Positions 38,578 to 50,400 of a stretch of DNA of 64,000 bases are shown here, piece after piece. The notes under the pieces were generated by a model, which did no database searches, was not told where the DNA came from, and was given only the letters and a program-made list of their open reading frames with translations. Origin of the DNA: Cryomorphaceae bacterium BACL29 MAG-121220-bin8 (GTDB taxonomy: Bacteria; Bacteroidota; Bacteroidia; Flavobacteriales; Flavobacteriaceae); contig CAJIYP010000003.1 of assembly GCA_905181705.1 (NCBI GenBank), positions 248,001-312,000 on the forward strand, in the 5' to 3' direction. The translations under genes and the position numbers were made by a program. The stretch's first letter is position 1. Every line of letters begins with the position of its first letter.

Positions 38578-38946
38578 TTATAAAACTTCAGGTGCTAATG
38601 AAACTATCTTCATAAATTTTTTATCTCTAAGTTCTCTTGCAACAGGACCAAAAACCCTAGTCCCCCTCATTTCACCTGCAGTATCTAACAAAACACAGGC
38701 ATTATCATCAAATCTGATATAAGAACCATCTTTTCTTCTAACTTCTTTTTTAGTTCTAACAACTACTGCAGTTGAAACCTGTCCTTTTTTCACAGTACCG
38801 TTAGGAGTTGAATGTTTTACTGTTATAACAATTTTGTCACCAACAGACGCATATCTTCTTTTTGTTCCACCTAAAACTCGGATTGTTAAAACTTCCTTTG
38901 CTCCAGTGTTATCAGCAACCGATAATCTTGATTCTTGTTGTACCAT
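38578..38946 (-). CDS. rplN: Ribosomal protein uL14
   Basis: 122-aa large-subunit protein at the 30S interface. [39 protein letters not shown] and [20 protein letters not shown] are typical. Its first base is shared with the rpsQ stop, a 1-nt overlap. Confidence 0.98.
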   Translation of the reverse strand: MVQQESRLSVADNTGAKEVLTIRVLGGTKRRYASVGDKIVITVKHSTPNGTVKKGQVSTAVVVRTKKEVRRKDGSYIRFDDNACVLLDTAGEMRGTRVFGPVARELRDKKFMKIVSLAPEVL

Positions 38947-39203
38947 TATTTAGCTCTTTCTAAAATTTGAACAAGTCTCCAGCATTTTGATTTACTTAAA
39001 GGTCTTGTTTCCATTATTTTTACTGTATCTCCAATATTACATTCGTTTTCTTGATCATGAGCAACATAACTCTTTGTTTTTAAAACGAACTTTCCATACA
39101 TCGGGTGTTTGACTTTATTAACTTCAGCAACTACAATGGATTTCTCCATTTTATTACTAGTTACTATGCCTATTCTCTCTTTTCTTAAATTTCGTGTTTC
39201 CAT
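38946..39203 (-). CDS. rpsQ: Ribosomal protein uS17
   Basis: Primary 16S 5'-domain binding protein, 85 aa, OB fold. [20 protein letters not shown] and [20 protein letters not shown] are family signatures. Complete. Confidence 0.98.
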   Translation of the reverse strand: METRNLRKERIGIVTSNKMEKSIVVAEVNKVKHPMYGKFVLKTKSYVAHDQENECNIGDTVKIMETRPLSKSKCWRLVQILERAK

Positions 39204-39207
39204 TATG

Positions 39208-39402
39208 TTATTGTTGGATAGATCTTACGGTTAATTCTGTATTAATCCTCGCAATAGTTTTTCTTAAATTTTTAATTTGCATTGGATTTTCAATAGGAGA
39301 AATAGCATGAGTCATTTTCATCTCTGAAAGTTCTTTTTTAAATGAAGTTAATTTTTCATTTAATTCCTCTATCGATAATCCTTTTACTTCTGTTTGTTTC
39401 AT
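39208..39402 (-). CDS. rpmC: Ribosomal protein uL29
   Basis: A 64-aa helical-hairpin protein at the nascent-chain exit. [20 protein letters not shown] and [20 protein letters not shown] are typical. Complete. Confidence 0.97.
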   Translation of the reverse strand: MKQTEVKGLSIEELNEKLTSFKKELSEMKMTHAISPIENPMQIKNLRKTIARINTELTVRSIQQ

Positions 39403-39411
39403 TTTCTAAAA

Positions 39412-39831
39412 TTAAGCTTCAAAATCTCTTGCAATGATAAACTTGGTTTTTACAGGAAGTTTTTGAGCTGCAAGTCTCAAAGCTTCTTTAGCCACTTCAA
39501 TAGGAACTCCGGCAACCTCAAACATAATTCTTCCAGGTTTAACAACTGCAACAAAATATTCTGGTGCACCCTTTCCCTTACCCATTCTCACCTCTAGAGG
39601 TTTTTTTGTAATAGGTTTATCTGGAAAGATTTTAATCCATAATTGTCCCTCTCTCTTCATGTATCTAGTAGCAGCAACACGTGCAGCTTCAATTTGTCTT
39701 GATGTTAAAAAACTAGAATCAGTGGACTTAATTCCAAACATCCCATTAGAAAGTATATGCCCTCTTTGTGAAAGACCTTTCATTCGGCCTTTTTGCATTT
39801 TTCTAAACTTTGTTCTTTTTGGTGATAACAT
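39412..39831 (-). CDS. rplP: Ribosomal protein uL16
   Basis: 139-aa protein near the A-site. [60 protein letters not shown]. Complete; a GGMGAP-like [10 protein letters not shown] loop is present. Confidence 0.98.
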   Translation of the reverse strand: MLSPKRTKFRKMQKGRMKGLSQRGHILSNGMFGIKSTDSSFLTSRQIEAARVAATRYMKREGQLWIKIFPDKPITKKPLEVRMGKGKGAPEYFVAVVKPGRIMFEVAGVPIEVAKEALRLAAQKLPVKTKFIIARDFEA

Positions 39832-39849
39832 TATTATACTATATTTTAA

Positions 39850-40566
39850 TTATCTTCTTCTTTGTTTTCTTCCTTTTGAAGGACCTCCTTTGGATTTAGC
39901 AGCACTTAGACTAAGTCCAACTAACGGAGATAATTCTCTTTTACCATAAACTTCACCCTTCATAATCCATACTTTAATTCCTAATTTACCATAGGTAGTT
40001 TGAGCCTCTACAAGTGCATAGTCAATATCAGCTCGAAAAGTTGATAAAGGAATCCTTCCTTCTTTGTAAGATTCAGACCTTGCCATTTCAGCTCCGTTTA
40101 ATCTTCCAGAAATTTGAACTTTAATACCTTCTGCGTTCATACGAATTGATGCTGCAATTGCCATTTTAATAGCTCTTCTGTAAGAGATTCTATTTTCAAT
40201 CTGTCTCGCAATACTTGCTCCGACTAATTGAGCTTCTAATTCAGGTCTTTTTATTTCGATTATGTTTAATTGAACTTCTTTACCTGATAGTTTCTTTAAT
40301 TCCTCTTTTAATTTATCAACCTCTTGACCAGCTTTACCAATAATAATACCTGGTCTAGCTGTAGTAATAGTAAGAGTTACCAATTTGAGAGTTCTTTCAA
40401 TGATTACTCTTGAAACACTTGCTTTTGCTAAACGAGCAAAAATATATTTTCTTAGTTTGTGATCCTCAGCCAATTTATCTCCATAATCTCTTCCTCCATA
40501 CCAATTAGATTCCCATCCTCTAATGATACCTAATCTTATTCCTATTGGATTTGTTTTTTGTCCCAT
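39850..40566 (-). CDS. rpsC: Ribosomal protein uS3
   Basis: mRNA-entry and head protein, 238 aa from the preferred ATG at 40566 ([20 protein letters not shown]); the frame opens 12 nt earlier at 40578 but that extension is not family-like and runs into rplV. KH domain with [20 protein letters not shown] and the S3 C-domain with [20 protein letters not shown]. Complete. Confidence 0.98.
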   Translation of the reverse strand: MGQKTNPIGIRLGIIRGWESNWYGGRDYGDKLAEDHKLRKYIFARLAKASVSRVIIERTLKLVTLTITTARPGIIIGKAGQEVDKLKEELKKLSGKEVQLNIIEIKRPELEAQLVGASIARQIENRISYRRAIKMAIAASIRMNAEGIKVQISGRLNGAEMARSESYKEGRIPLSTFRADIDYALVEAQTTYGKLGIKVWIMKGEVYGKRELSPLVGLSLSAAKSKGGPSKGRKQRRR

Positions 40567-40567
40567 A

Positions 40568-40975
40568 TTAACTATCAATTAAATTTTGTGATTCCAATAT
40601 TAGAGTAACATGGTTAGAGCGTTTTCTAATTCGATGAGCTCTTCCCTGGGGAGCAGGTCTCAACCTTTTTAACATTCCAGCACTATCTACTCTTATTTCT
40701 TTTATAAACAAGTTTGCTTGTTCAACATCACCATCTTCATTTTTAGCTTGCCAATTAGCAATTGCTGACAAAAGAAGTTTTTCCAACTTATTAGAAGCTT
40801 CTTTTTGACTAAATTTTAACATAGTCAATGCCATATCTACTTTTTTTCCTCTGACTGAATCAGCAACGATTCTCATCTTTCTAGGTGAAGTAGGGCAATT
40901 ATTAAGTTTAGCAAAAGCAATTTCTTTTTTCGCTTCTTTAATTTTATCAGCAGTTTGTCTTTTTCTTAATCCCAT
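40568..40975 (-). CDS. rplV: Ribosomal protein uL22
   Basis: Tunnel-lining protein, 135 aa. [20 protein letters not shown] and the extended loop with [20 protein letters not shown] are diagnostic. Complete; the stop is 1 nt from the rpsC ATG. Confidence 0.98.
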   Translation of the reverse strand: MGLRKRQTADKIKEAKKEIAFAKLNNCPTSPRKMRIVADSVRGKKVDMALTMLKFSQKEASNKLEKLLLSAIANWQAKNEDGDVEQANLFIKEIRVDSAGMLKRLRPAPQGRAHRIRKRSNHVTLILESQNLIDS

Positions 40976-40986
40976 AGCAAATTATA

Positions 40987-41265
40987 TTATTTTCTGCCTT
41001 TATTTTTAGCACCAGCATGACCACGAAATGAACGCGTTGGAGAAAACTCTCCCAATTTATGACCCACCATATTTTCTGTGACATATACGGGTACAAACTG
41101 ACGACCATTGTGTACAGCTATAGTTTGCCCAACAAAATCAGGAATAATCATTGATGCTCTTGACCAGGTTTTAATCACAGCTTTTTTCTTAGAGTCCAAA
41201 TTCTTTTGAACTTTATTGATTAAACTGTAATGAACGTAAGGTCCTTTTTTTAGTGAACGTGCCAT
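40987..41265 (-). CDS. rpsS: Ribosomal protein uS19
   Basis: Small-subunit head protein, 92 aa. [40 protein letters not shown] and [20 protein letters not shown]. Complete. Confidence 0.98.
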   Translation of the reverse strand: MARSLKKGPYVHYSLINKVQKNLDSKKKAVIKTWSRASMIIPDFVGQTIAVHNGRQFVPVYVTENMVGHKLGEFSPTRSFRGHAGAKNKGRK

Positions 41266-41269
41266 TTAT

Positions 41270-42094
41270 TTACTTCTTTTTTCTTTCGATTATATATTTA
41301 TTACTCGCTTTTTTCTTATCTCTTGTTCTAAACCCTTTTGCAGGAATACCATTTTTTGATCTAGGGTGTCCACCAGATGCTCTACCTTCTCCACCACCCA
41401 TTGGATGATCAACAGGATTCATTGCAACTGGACGTGTTCTTGGTCTTCTACCTAGCCATCTTTTTGAACCAGCTTTACCATGAACTGTTAATTGGTGATC
41501 AGAATTTGAAACTGATCCAATTGTAGCGTAGCATACAGATAAAATCATTCTAGTTTCACCAGATGGCATTTTAACAGTAACAAACTTACCGTCTCTAGCC
41601 ATAAGTTGAGCAAATGATCCAGCGCTTCTTGCTATAGCTGCTCCTTTTCCAGGGCTCATTTCTATACAGGAAATAATAGTCCCTAAAGGAATATCTGAAA
41701 GTGGCATACAATTACCGATATCTGGAGATTTTTTTAATCCTGAAACAATCTTAGTACCAACTTTAAGTCCTTTTAAGGCAATGATATATTTTTTTTCATC
41801 GTCATCAAATTTTATTAAAGCAATAAAAGCAGTTCTATTAGGATCGTACTCAATAGACATAACTTCAGAAACATCATCATGTCTATTTCTCTTAAAATCA
41901 ATAGTTCTGTATCTTTTCTTATGACCTCCACCAATAAATTTCATAGTCATTTTACCTTGACTATTTCTACCACCGGTTCTTTTCTTGCCAGAAAGTAAAG
42001 TTTTTTCAGGCTTATTAGTTGTAATGGCATCAAAACCATTTACAACTCTTCCGCGTTGTCCAGGTGTGATAGGTTTTAATACTTTTACTGCCAT
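41270..42094 (-). CDS. rplB: Ribosomal protein uL2
   Basis: Peptidyl-transferase-centre protein, 274 aa. [40 protein letters not shown] and the C-terminal [20 protein letters not shown] loop with the functionally important His. Complete. Confidence 0.98.
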   Translation of the reverse strand: MAVKVLKPITPGQRGRVVNGFDAITTNKPEKTLLSGKKRTGGRNSQGKMTMKFIGGGHKKRYRTIDFKRNRHDDVSEVMSIEYDPNRTAFIALIKFDDDEKKYIIALKGLKVGTKIVSGLKKSPDIGNCMPLSDIPLGTIISCIEMSPGKGAAIARSAGSFAQLMARDGKFVTVKMPSGETRMILSVCYATIGSVSNSDHQLTVHGKAGSKRWLGRRPRTRPVAMNPVDHPMGGGEGRASGGHPRSKNGIPAKGFRTRDKKKASNKYIIERKKK

Positions 42095-42105
42095 TCTAAT
42101 ATATT

Positions 42106-42396
42106 TTAAAGTTTATTATAAAAATCAATTGTATCTCCCTCAGCTACTTGAACTATTGCTTTTTTAGTAGTTGCAGATTTACCACGTTGAATACCAGTTT
42201 TAGTAAATCTTGTTTTTCTTTCAGCACCATACCTCATAGTTCTAACCTTGTCTACAGAAACTCCATAAGCTTTTTCTACAGCTTTTTTAATTTGAACTTT
42301 ATTAGCATTAGTATCTACTAAAAAAGTAAATCTATTTTTAAGTTCGCTATCAGCAGTAGCTTTTTCAGTAATAACTGGTTTAAGTAAAATGTTCAT
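42106..42396 (-). CDS. rplW: Ribosomal protein uL23
   Basis: Exit-tunnel rim protein and docking site for SRP and trigger factor, 96 aa. [20 protein letters not shown] and [20 protein letters not shown]. Complete. Confidence 0.98.
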   Translation of the reverse strand: MNILLKPVITEKATADSELKNRFTFLVDTNANKVQIKKAVEKAYGVSVDKVRTMRYGAERKTRFTKTGIQRGKSATTKKAIVQVAEGDTIDFYNKL

Positions 42397-42397
42397 A

Positions 42398-43024
42398 TTA
42401 ACTTAAATTTGATTCAATTTGTTCTAACGAGCTTTCTAAAAAAACTATGTGTTGCGCATTCATTATTCCGTAAGTACTTATTTCTGAGTTAGTTACGACA
42501 TTCGTTCTCTCTAAATTACGAGCCGACAAATATACATTTTTATTAATCCCACCCAAGATAAACAAGGACTTTTTCCCTTGAATCCCTAAAGCATTAATAA
42601 CATCCGAAAATGATTTTGTTTTTGGAGATTCAAATTCAAAATCTTCAACAACTGAGATTGCTTTAGATTTTAATTTTAAAGTAAGTGCAGATCTTCTCGC
42701 TAATTTCTTAACATTTTTATTAAGTTTTTGAGAATAAGATCTAACTCTTGGACCAAAAATAGTACCACCACCTCTAAACAATGGATTCTTAATACTACCA
42801 GCTCTTGCAGTACCAGTTCCCTTTTGTTTTTTTATTTTTCTCGTACTACCAGTGATTTCAGCACGTTCTTTTGTTTTATTTGTTCCCTGACGTTGATTAG
42901 CTAAATATCTTTTTACATCTAAATAAACAGCATGATCATTAGGTTTAATTTCAAAAATAGACTTAGAAAGCTCAACTGATCTCCCTGTATCTTTACCTTT
43001 TATATTTAAAACAGATACTTTCAT
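42398..43024 (-). CDS. rplD: Ribosomal protein uL4
   Basis: Tunnel-constriction protein, 208 aa. RQGTNKTKERAEITGSTRKI, KKQKGTGTARAGSIKNPLFR and GGGTIFGPRVRSYSQKLNKN are characteristic. Shares 1 nt with the rplC stop. Confidence 0.98.
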   Translation of the reverse strand: MKVSVLNIKGKDTGRSVELSKSIFEIKPNDHAVYLDVKRYLANQRQGTNKTKERAEITGSTRKIKKQKGTGTARAGSIKNPLFRGGGTIFGPRVRSYSQKLNKNVKKLARRSALTLKLKSKAISVVEDFEFESPKTKSFSDVINALGIQGKKSLFILGGINKNVYLSARNLERTNVVTNSEISTYGIMNAQHIVFLESSLEQIESNLS

Positions 43025-43641
43025 TATTTCCTAATTATTACAAATGAGTTCTTGTGCCCTGGGACACATCCTTTTAAAACAAGTAAATTCTTTTCAGCAA
43101 CAACCTTTAATACTTTAAGATTTTGAATAGTTATCTTTTCATTACCCATTCTACCTGCCATTTTCATACCCTTAAAAACTCTAGCTGGGTAAGATGCTGC
43201 TCCAATAGAACCCGGAGCTCTTAGTCTGTTATGCTGACCATGTGTTGCTTGTCCAACTCCAGCAAAACCATGTCTTTTTACAACACCTTGAAAACCTTTT
43301 CCTTTAGAAGTTCCCGAAACATCAACAAATTCACCCTCAGCAAAATGCTCGACAGTTATGTTGTCTCCAAGATTTAAGTCTTGATCAAAATCTTGAAATT
43401 CAATCAATTTTTGTTTAGCAGAAGACTTAGATTTTTTAAAATGTCCTGCTTCAGCTTTAGTGGTGTGTTTCTCATTCTTATCAGTAAAACCTAATTGAAC
43501 AGCAGAATAACCATCCACTTCATTGGTTTTTAACTGAGTAACAACACAAGGACCAGCTTCTATGACAGTACAAGGTAAATTCTTACCATTTTCATCATAA
43601 ATGCTTGTCATTCCTATTTTTTTTCCGATCAACCCAGACAT
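43024..43641 (-). CDS. rplC: Ribosomal protein uL3
   Basis: Early-assembly protein reaching the peptidyl transferase centre, 205 aa. [40 protein letters not shown] and the central-loop [20 protein letters not shown]. Complete. Confidence 0.98.
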   Translation of the reverse strand: MSGLIGKKIGMTSIYDENGKNLPCTVIEAGPCVVTQLKTNEVDGYSAVQLGFTDKNEKHTTKAEAGHFKKSKSSAKQKLIEFQDFDQDLNLGDNITVEHFAEGEFVDVSGTSKGKGFQGVVKRHGFAGVGQATHGQHNRLRAPGSIGAASYPARVFKGMKMAGRMGNEKITIQNLKVLKVVAEKNLLVLKGCVPGHKNSFVIIRK

Positions 43642-43663
43642 TGCTTCTATTTTTAAATATTAA

Positions 43664-43969
43664 TTATACTTTAATTTCAACTTCAACTCCACTAGGAAGT
43701 TCCAATTTCATTAAAGCGTCAATTGTTTTAGATGAAGAACTATAAATATCCAATAACCTCTTATATGATGATAATTGAAATTGTTCTCTTGATTTTTTGT
43801 TAACATGAGGAGACCTCAACACAGTAAATATCTTCTTGTGTGTAGGTAAAGGAATCGGTCCTGTTACAATCGCCCCAGTTGTTTTGACAGTCTTTACAAT
43901 TTTTTCTGCAGACTTATCAACCAAATTGAAGTCGTATGATTTTAATTTTATTCTAATTTTCTGACTCAT
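43664..43969 (-). CDS. rpsJ: Ribosomal protein uS10
   Basis: 101-aa head protein and NusB partner in antitermination. [40 protein letters not shown]. It follows fusA with only 10 nt between, so there is no tuf gene at this junction, in line with other Bacteroidota. Confidence 0.98.
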   Translation of the reverse strand: MSQKIRIKLKSYDFNLVDKSAEKIVKTVKTTGAIVTGPIPLPTHKKIFTVLRSPHVNKKSREQFQLSSYKRLLDIYSSSSKTIDALMKLELPSGVEVEIKV

Positions 43970-43979
43970 ATTATTGGTT

Positions 43980-46106
43980 TTATACTTTTGCTCCGTTTAT
44001 TGATGCAATTACTTCAGCAGAAACATTCTGAGGAGTAGCAGCATAATGATCAAATTCCATGGTTGAAGTAGCTCTACCAGAACTTAAAGTTCTTAAAGCA
44101 GTAACATATCCAAACATTTCGGATAATGGAACTTGAGCTTTAACAACTTTAGCACCTGCTCTATCGTCCATATTATTCACTTGACCACGTCTTCTATTTA
44201 AATCTCCTACAACATCACCCATATTTGCTTCGGGAGTTAAAACTTCTAATTTCATTATAGGTTCCATTATTACAGACTTAGCTAGTTTCGCAGCATTTTT
44301 ATATCCTATCTTGGCAGCAAGTTCAAAGGAAAGAGAATCGGAATCAACGGCGTGAAAAGAACCATCTTTTAATGTTACTTTCATCGCATCCATCTCAAAA
44401 CCAGCTAAAGGACCATTTTTCATTGCCTCTTTAAATCCTTTTTCAACAGATGGAATAAATTCTCTAGGAATATTACCACCTTTAATTTTATTTATAAATT
44501 CTAATCCAGGTTTTCCTTCCTCTGCAGGTTCCATAATAAAGGAAATATCAGCAAATTTACCTCTACCACCTGATTGTTTTTTATAGACCTCACGGTGATC
44601 TGCAATTGCTGTAATAGCTTCTTTATATTCAACTTGAGGTTGGCCTTGGTTTACCTCTACCTTAAACTCTCTTCTTAATCTATCAACAAGAATATCTAAG
44701 TGAAGTTCACCCATTCCAGATATAATAGTTTGACCAGAGGCTTCATCCGTTTTCACTTGGAACGTAGGGTCTTCTTCAGCTAGTTTTCCTAAAGCCATTC
44801 CTAACTTATCAACATCTGCTTTTGTTTTTGGCTCAACTGCAATACCAATTACAGGATCAGGAAAATTCATACTCTCTAAAACAATAGGGTGTTTTTCTGA
44901 TGTAAGTGTATCTCCAGTTTTAATATCTTTAAATCCAACAGCAGCTCCAATATCTCCAGCCTCAATAAAAGGAATAGAGTTTTGTTTATCAGCGTGCATT
45001 TGAAATATTCTAGAAATTCTCTCTTTGTTTCCAGATCTGTTATTTAATATGTAAGAACCTGCATCTAATCTTCCAGAATAAACTCTGAAAAAAGCAAGCC
45101 TTCCCACATAAGGATCAGTAGCAATTTTAAAGGCTAAAGCTGAAAAAGGTTCAGAAACAGAGGGTTTTCTAGAAATTTCTAAATCTGTTTTGGGATCCAT
45201 ACCAACAATTGCCTCTTTGTCTAAGGGAGAGGGTAAATACCTACAAACAGCATCTAAAAGAAACTGAACTCCTTTATTTTTAAAAGCTGAACCACAAATC
45301 ATAGGAATGATACTCATGTCTTGAGTAGCTTTTCTTAATGCTTCATGTACTTCATCTTCCGAAATAGAATCAGGATCTTCAAAAAACTTTTCTAATAAAG
45401 CGTCGTCATACTCTGCAACAGCTTCAATTAAATTAGCTCTGTATTCTTTCACTTCCTCTTTCATTTCTTCAGGGATGTCCACTACATCATAAGTAGCTCC
45501 CATTTTATCTTCATGCCATACAATGGCTTGATTTTTTACTAAATCGACAATTCCCTTAAAATTATCTTCCTCACCAATAGGAAGAACAACAGGAACTGCA
45601 TTGGACTTTAACATACTTTTAATCTGCTTACAAACATTTAAAAAGTCAGATCCTTGTCTGTCCATTTTATTTACAAATCCCATTCTTGGAACTTTGTAGT
45701 TATCTGCAAGTCTCCAATTAGTTTCTGATTGAGGTTCAACACCATCAACAGCACTAAATAAAAATACTAGACCATCCAAAACTCTTAGAGATCTATTTAC
45801 TTCCACAGTGAAATCAACGTGTCCAGGTGTGTCAATAATATTAAAATGATATGGCTTAGTATCGTCTTTTTCTTCTCCTTGATTGGTTGGAAAATTCCAT
45901 GTACAAGTTGTTGCAGCAGATGTTATGGTTATACCTCTTTCTTGTTCTTGCTCCATCCAATCCATAGTAGCAGCACCATCATGCACCTCACCAATCTTAT
46001 GACTAACTCCTGTATAAAACAAAATACGTTCGGTAGTGGTGGTTTTTCCTGCGTCAATGTGGGCAGCAATACCAATATTTCTAGTATAATTTAAATCTCT
46101 AGCCAT
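43980..46106 (-). CDS. fusA: Elongation factor G
   Basis: Translocation GTPase, 708 aa, five-domain EF-G. G-domain: [20 protein letters not shown] (P-loop), [12 protein letters not shown] (G3), [10 protein letters not shown] (G4). Then domain II ([13 protein letters not shown]), III ([15 protein letters not shown]) and IV/V ending with [18 protein letters not shown]. Length and motifs fit the canonical EF-G rather than a recycling-only EF-G2, an inference supported by its str-operon location. 6 nt after the repaired rpsG stop. Confidence 0.98.
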   Translation of the reverse strand: MARDLNYTRNIGIAAHIDAGKTTTTERILFYTGVSHKIGEVHDGAATMDWMEQEQERGITITSAATTCTWNFPTNQGEEKDDTKPYHFNIIDTPGHVDFTVEVNRSLRVLDGLVFLFSAVDGVEPQSETNWRLADNYKVPRMGFVNKMDRQGSDFLNVCKQIKSMLKSNAVPVVLPIGEEDNFKGIVDLVKNQAIVWHEDKMGATYDVVDIPEEMKEEVKEYRANLIEAVAEYDDALLEKFFEDPDSISEDEVHEALRKATQDMSIIPMICGSAFKNKGVQFLLDAVCRYLPSPLDKEAIVGMDPKTDLEISRKPSVSEPFSALAFKIATDPYVGRLAFFRVYSGRLDAGSYILNNRSGNKERISRIFQMHADKQNSIPFIEAGDIGAAVGFKDIKTGDTLTSEKHPIVLESMNFPDPVIGIAVEPKTKADVDKLGMALGKLAEEDPTFQVKTDEASGQTIISGMGELHLDILVDRLRREFKVEVNQGQPQVEYKEAITAIADHREVYKKQSGGRGKFADISFIMEPAEEGKPGLEFINKIKGGNIPREFIPSVEKGFKEAMKNGPLAGFEMDAMKVTLKDGSFHAVDSDSLSFELAAKIGYKNAAKLAKSVIMEPIMKLEVLTPEANMGDVVGDLNRRRGQVNNMDDRAGAKVVKAQVPLSEMFGYVTALRTLSSGRATSTMEFDHYAATPQNVSAEVIASINGAKV

Positions 46107-46112
46107 CTTAAA

Positions 46113-46588
<476 letters not shown>

Positions 46589-46640
46589 TTATATTAGTTT
46601 TAGAGAGGTTCAAATTAATTTGAACATCCATTAATTTCAT

Positions 46641-47014
46641 TTATTTTTTCGGACGCTTGGCGCCATACTTTGATCTTCTTTGTGATCTTCCCTCAACACC
46701 AGCTGTATCTAAAGCACCACGAACAATATGATATCTAACTCCTGGAAGATCTTTACTCTTCCTCCTCTTACAAGTACAATTGAGTGCTCTTGAAGGTTGT
46801 GACCCTCACCAGGAATGTATGCGTTAATTTCCGTTCCATTTGTTAATCTAACCCTTGCAACTTTTCTCATTGCAGAATTAGGTTTTTTAGGAGTGGTAGT
46901 ATATACTCTTGTACATACACCTCTTTTTTGAGGACAGGAAACCAAAGCAGCAGATTTACTTTTTTTAGTAATCTTTTTTCTTCCTTTTCTAACCAACTGT
47001 GATATTGTAGGCAT
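46641..47014 (-). CDS. rpsL: Ribosomal protein uS12, single-base frameshift
   Basis: Decoding-centre protein and streptomycin-resistance locus. The frame from ATG 47014 has [62 protein letters not shown] and then breaks at about 46748-46751. The next frame continues [36 protein letters not shown] with TAA at 46641-46643. One missing base in GTAAAGATC (expected an extra A or G) explains it; repaired length is about 124 aa. First gene of the ribosomal cluster. The classical Lys residues of streptomycin resistance (TPKKPNS) are wild type. Confidence 0.95.
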
Positions 47015-47052
47015 ATTCTTTATTGTTTATCTTTTTCCCCTATTTGGGCGTG

Positions 47053-47083
47053 CAAATGTAATTTATTTTTATAATTAATCAAA
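47053..47083 (-). promoter_or_regulatory. Promoter of the ribosomal protein cluster
   Basis: On the leftward strand TTTG (47080-47083), a 19-nt spacer and TACATTTG (47053-47060) match the Bacteroidota primary-sigma consensus TTTG-N19-TAnnTTTG exactly. The expected start is near 47046, about 32 nt before the rpsL ATG. This is the best promoter match in the window, as expected for the ribosomal transcript of about 17 kb. Confidence 0.85.
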
Positions 47084-47392
47084 TGGAATAGTGAAAAATT
47101 AATGTAAAAAGTGAAGATAATTCTATTATGAAGTTAATAGTATATATATATAGGACAGTTAACTAGTTGGTTTTTAAAATTTTACTTTCCAACTAAAAAT
47201 ATTAAAAAAAATAAAATGTTCAATAAAAATTAACATACTTTAATTAAGACTTGAAGATACATTCAACAGATTGCAAAAAAATTTTAAAATTATAAATATC
47301 AAAAAAAAGTATACAAAATAGGATGTGAATTTAAGAAAACACTAAATAAAATATTCTAAAATTATTAAATAAATAAATAAAGGAGGCTTCTG

Positions 47393-47452
47393 ATGAGAAT
47401 TAGTCAAAATAGGTTGATTAAACAAGAATTTTGTTGTTTGTTTAAGATATAG
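47393..47452 (+). CDS. Possible 19-aa leader peptide behind a perfect Shine-Dalgarno
   Basis: ATG at 47393 opens MRISQNRLIKQEFCCLFKI and stops with TAG at 47450-47452. The upstream AAAGGAGG at 47379-47386 is a perfect 8-nt match to the canonical 16S 3' end and sits 6 nt from the ATG, ideal spacing. Such strong sites are rare in this lineage and not seen before other genes here. Its end overlaps the predicted susC promoter. Coding status is unproven: 20 codons can arise by chance. Confidence 0.25.
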   Translation: MRISQNRLIKQEFCCLFKI

Positions 47453-47464
47453 TTAAGATATTTG
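47434..47464 (+). promoter_or_regulatory. Likely promoter of the susCD operon
   Basis: TTG at 47434-47436, 20 nt, then GATATTTG at 47457-47464, one mismatch from TAnnTTTG. The transcript would start near 47471, about 19 nt before the susC ATG at 47490. Confidence 0.45.
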
Positions 47465-47489
47465 CACTTCCAAATAGTAAAATAATTAT

Positions 47490-50400
47490 ATGAAAACAAA
47501 ATTTTCTAATGTCATCATAATGGTTTTTATGATGATTTTTCAATGGAATTTCGCACAACAAAGTATTTCGGGAACAGTTTCTGATAGCGCTGGTGTGCCG
47601 ATTCCTGGTGCCACTATATTAGTAGTTGGTACAAACAATGGTGTAACCACAGATTTTGACGGGATGTATACTATAATGGCTTCGGAAGCAGATGTTCTTT
47701 CTGTTAGCTATGTAGGTTACGCTGTTCAAACAGTTAATGTTGGTGCATCTTTAACTATCAATGTAACTCTTTCTCTAGACAATGAATTAGAAGAAGTAGT
47801 TGTTACTGCGTTAGGTATTTCAAGAGACAAAAAGTCTATTGGATATTCACAACAAACTGTAAGTGGTGAAGTATTAGCTACTGCTAAAGAAACTGATTTA
47901 AACATTGCACTGACTGGAAAAGTTGCTGGTGTTCAAATGATTGGTGGATCTAGTTCAACATTTGATAATGGTTACTTAAGATTAAGAGGAGAAGACAATG
48001 TACTCTATGTAGTTGATGGAATCAAAGTTTACAGTATGACAGACATCAACACAGATAATGTTGAATCTATTTCTGTATTAAAAGGTGCTGCTGCAACTGC
48101 ATTGTATGGAGCAGATGCTCAAAGTGGTGTAATTGTAATTACATCTAAAAAAGCTAAAGCTGGAGAATCATTTTTTACAATAGATCATTCAACTACTATG
48201 ACTAATGTATCAATACTTCCAAATTACCAAAATGAATATGGTGGCGGGTATTACCAAGATTGGGATACATTTTCATTCAACCCTGCTATTGACCCTGCTT
48301 CTTGGGCGGCATTTGAAGGACAAAATATTCCTTACTACGCAGCTGATGAATCATGGGGGCCAAAATTAGATGGAACTCTAGCTAGACATTGGGATTCATG
48401 GATACCAGGACACCCAGAATTTGGAACAACAAGAGCATGGAAAGCAAATCCAAACAACGTGAAAGACTTTTATGATACGGGTATTGAAAACAGTACTTCC
48501 TTATCATTTAATGCTGGAGGAGAAAAATACGGAATGAGAACTTCTGTAAGATTTGTAGATCAAAACCTTCCTTACCCTGGTACTGAAAGAAATCAATTAG
48601 ATGCTGGTATTAACCAGACTTTAAAAGTTTCTGATAAATTAAGTGCCTACAGTTCTTTAAATGTTCAAATAAGAAAAACAATAAATTTTCCTGAACAAGG
48701 ATACAGTGGTTTAGGTGCAAACTTCAACCAATGGTTTCAAAGACAACTGGACATGAACCGTATGAGAGATAATTACAATTACAACGGTGGTATTTATTCA
48801 TGGAACAGAGTTAGTGCGAGAAATGCTAATCCACAATATTGGGACGCACCATATTTTTCTGTAAATGATAATCTAAACACTCAAAATAAAGAAGTCTTTT
48901 TTGGTAACTTAGGAATTAACTATGAAATTACTGATGATATTTCTGCAAATGTTGAAGTAAGAAGAAGGTCTAACACTTACCGTTCCGACAGTAGAACAGG
49001 ATGGGGTGGTATAAATACTGAATCTTTCGGTGAGTCTAGAAATAATTATAATGAAAACGAATTCGTTGCAAATTTAAACTACGACAAGAATTATGGTGAC
49101 TTTGATGTAAATGCACTCGTTGGATACCAAGTAACGCAAACTAGTTCAACCAGCTTAAGCAGTTCATCCGTTGGAGGGTTGACTATTCCTGGATTTTATA
49201 GTGTTGCGTCCTCAAAGGACAGACCAAATTATTCTTCTACTCAAGCTAATAGCAAACAAATTTCAACATATTCTACGGTTTCAGTAGGTTATAAAAGTAT
49301 GTTGTATTTAGATGCATCTTATAGATTTGACTGGGGATCAACTGCAAATCCTGATGCTAATAGAATCGAAACTTATGGGCTTTCAGGAAGTTTCCTTTTC
49401 GATAAATTAATTAATGTAGATTGGTTAAGTTTTGCCAAACTAAGAGCTGGTTATTCCGAAGCTCCTGTATTTCCTGGTGTTTATCAAACATCTAAGGTAT
49501 ACGGTACAGCAACTGCTCATGGTTCAAAACCTAGATTTACTGTTCCTAACACTCTTGCAAATCCATTATTAACTGGAGGAACTAGATCAGAATTTGAAAT
49601 CGGTACAGATTTCAATTTTTTAAGTAACAGAATTGGTTTCGAATTGACATACTTTGATAGAGTTGACAAAGACCTTCCTATAGCTATTCCTGTTCCTGGT
49701 TCGACTGGTTACAGCGGATTATCAATAAATTCAGGTGAATCGTCTACTGCAGGTCTAGAATTTACTTTAAATGCTAGTCCAGTTCGAAATGCAGACTTTA
49801 GATGGGATGTATCACTAAATCTTGCTACTTTAAAGAAAACAACTGACAAGCTTTATGAAGGAATCAACACTAGAATTTTAGATAACATGTCATGGTATTC
49901 ACTACAACTTCAAGAAAAAGTTGGAGAAGAATGGGGAACTTTTGTTGGAAGAAAACCAAAGATGACTGCTGATGGGACACCGATATACACCGCAAATGGT
50001 AGAACAGCATACGAAGGAAACCAAGTACTTGGAAATATACTTCCAGACTACACTGGTGGTTTTTCAACTTCATTTGGATACAAGAATTGGAGTTTAGATG
50101 CTGGAATAGATTTTCAAGCAGGTGGAATGTTTTATTCAGTATCTAACATGTTTGCATACTACTCTGGACAGCATGAAGACACAGTTGGTAATAATGACAA
50201 AGGAAATCCAAAGAGAGATGCTGTATCTGATGGAGGTGGGGTTCATGTCGTTGGTGTAACTGAAGCAGGAAATCCTGTTGATATTTATACGTCTGCAAGC
50301 TCTCACTTTTACACAAATTATTTTGGAAATCACCCGAATTGGCTATACGACGCTTCTTATGTTAAGTTAAGGACTGTCAGAATAGGTTATGACTTTCCAC

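Larger units (their letters stand above)
47015..47489. other. 475-bp gap between rpsL and susC
   Basis: AT-rich spacer between divergent transcription units. It holds a strong leftward promoter next to rpsL, a plausible rightward promoter next to susC, and a short ORF behind a perfect Shine-Dalgarno. The middle (about 47090-47370) has only poly-A/T runs and a TA-repeat at 47141-47151; no tRNA or structured RNA was recognised there. Confidence 0.8.

Noticed and set aside
43970-43979. Missing tuf gene between fusA and rpsJ as a deletion
   Set aside because: In Bacteroidota tuf normally lies elsewhere; the short gap is the usual arrangement.
47160-47176. Inverted repeat AACTAGTT and the TA-run in the rpsL-susC gap
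   Set aside because: The palindrome is only 8 bp and the TA-run is low complexity; both are expected by chance in such AT-rich spacer.
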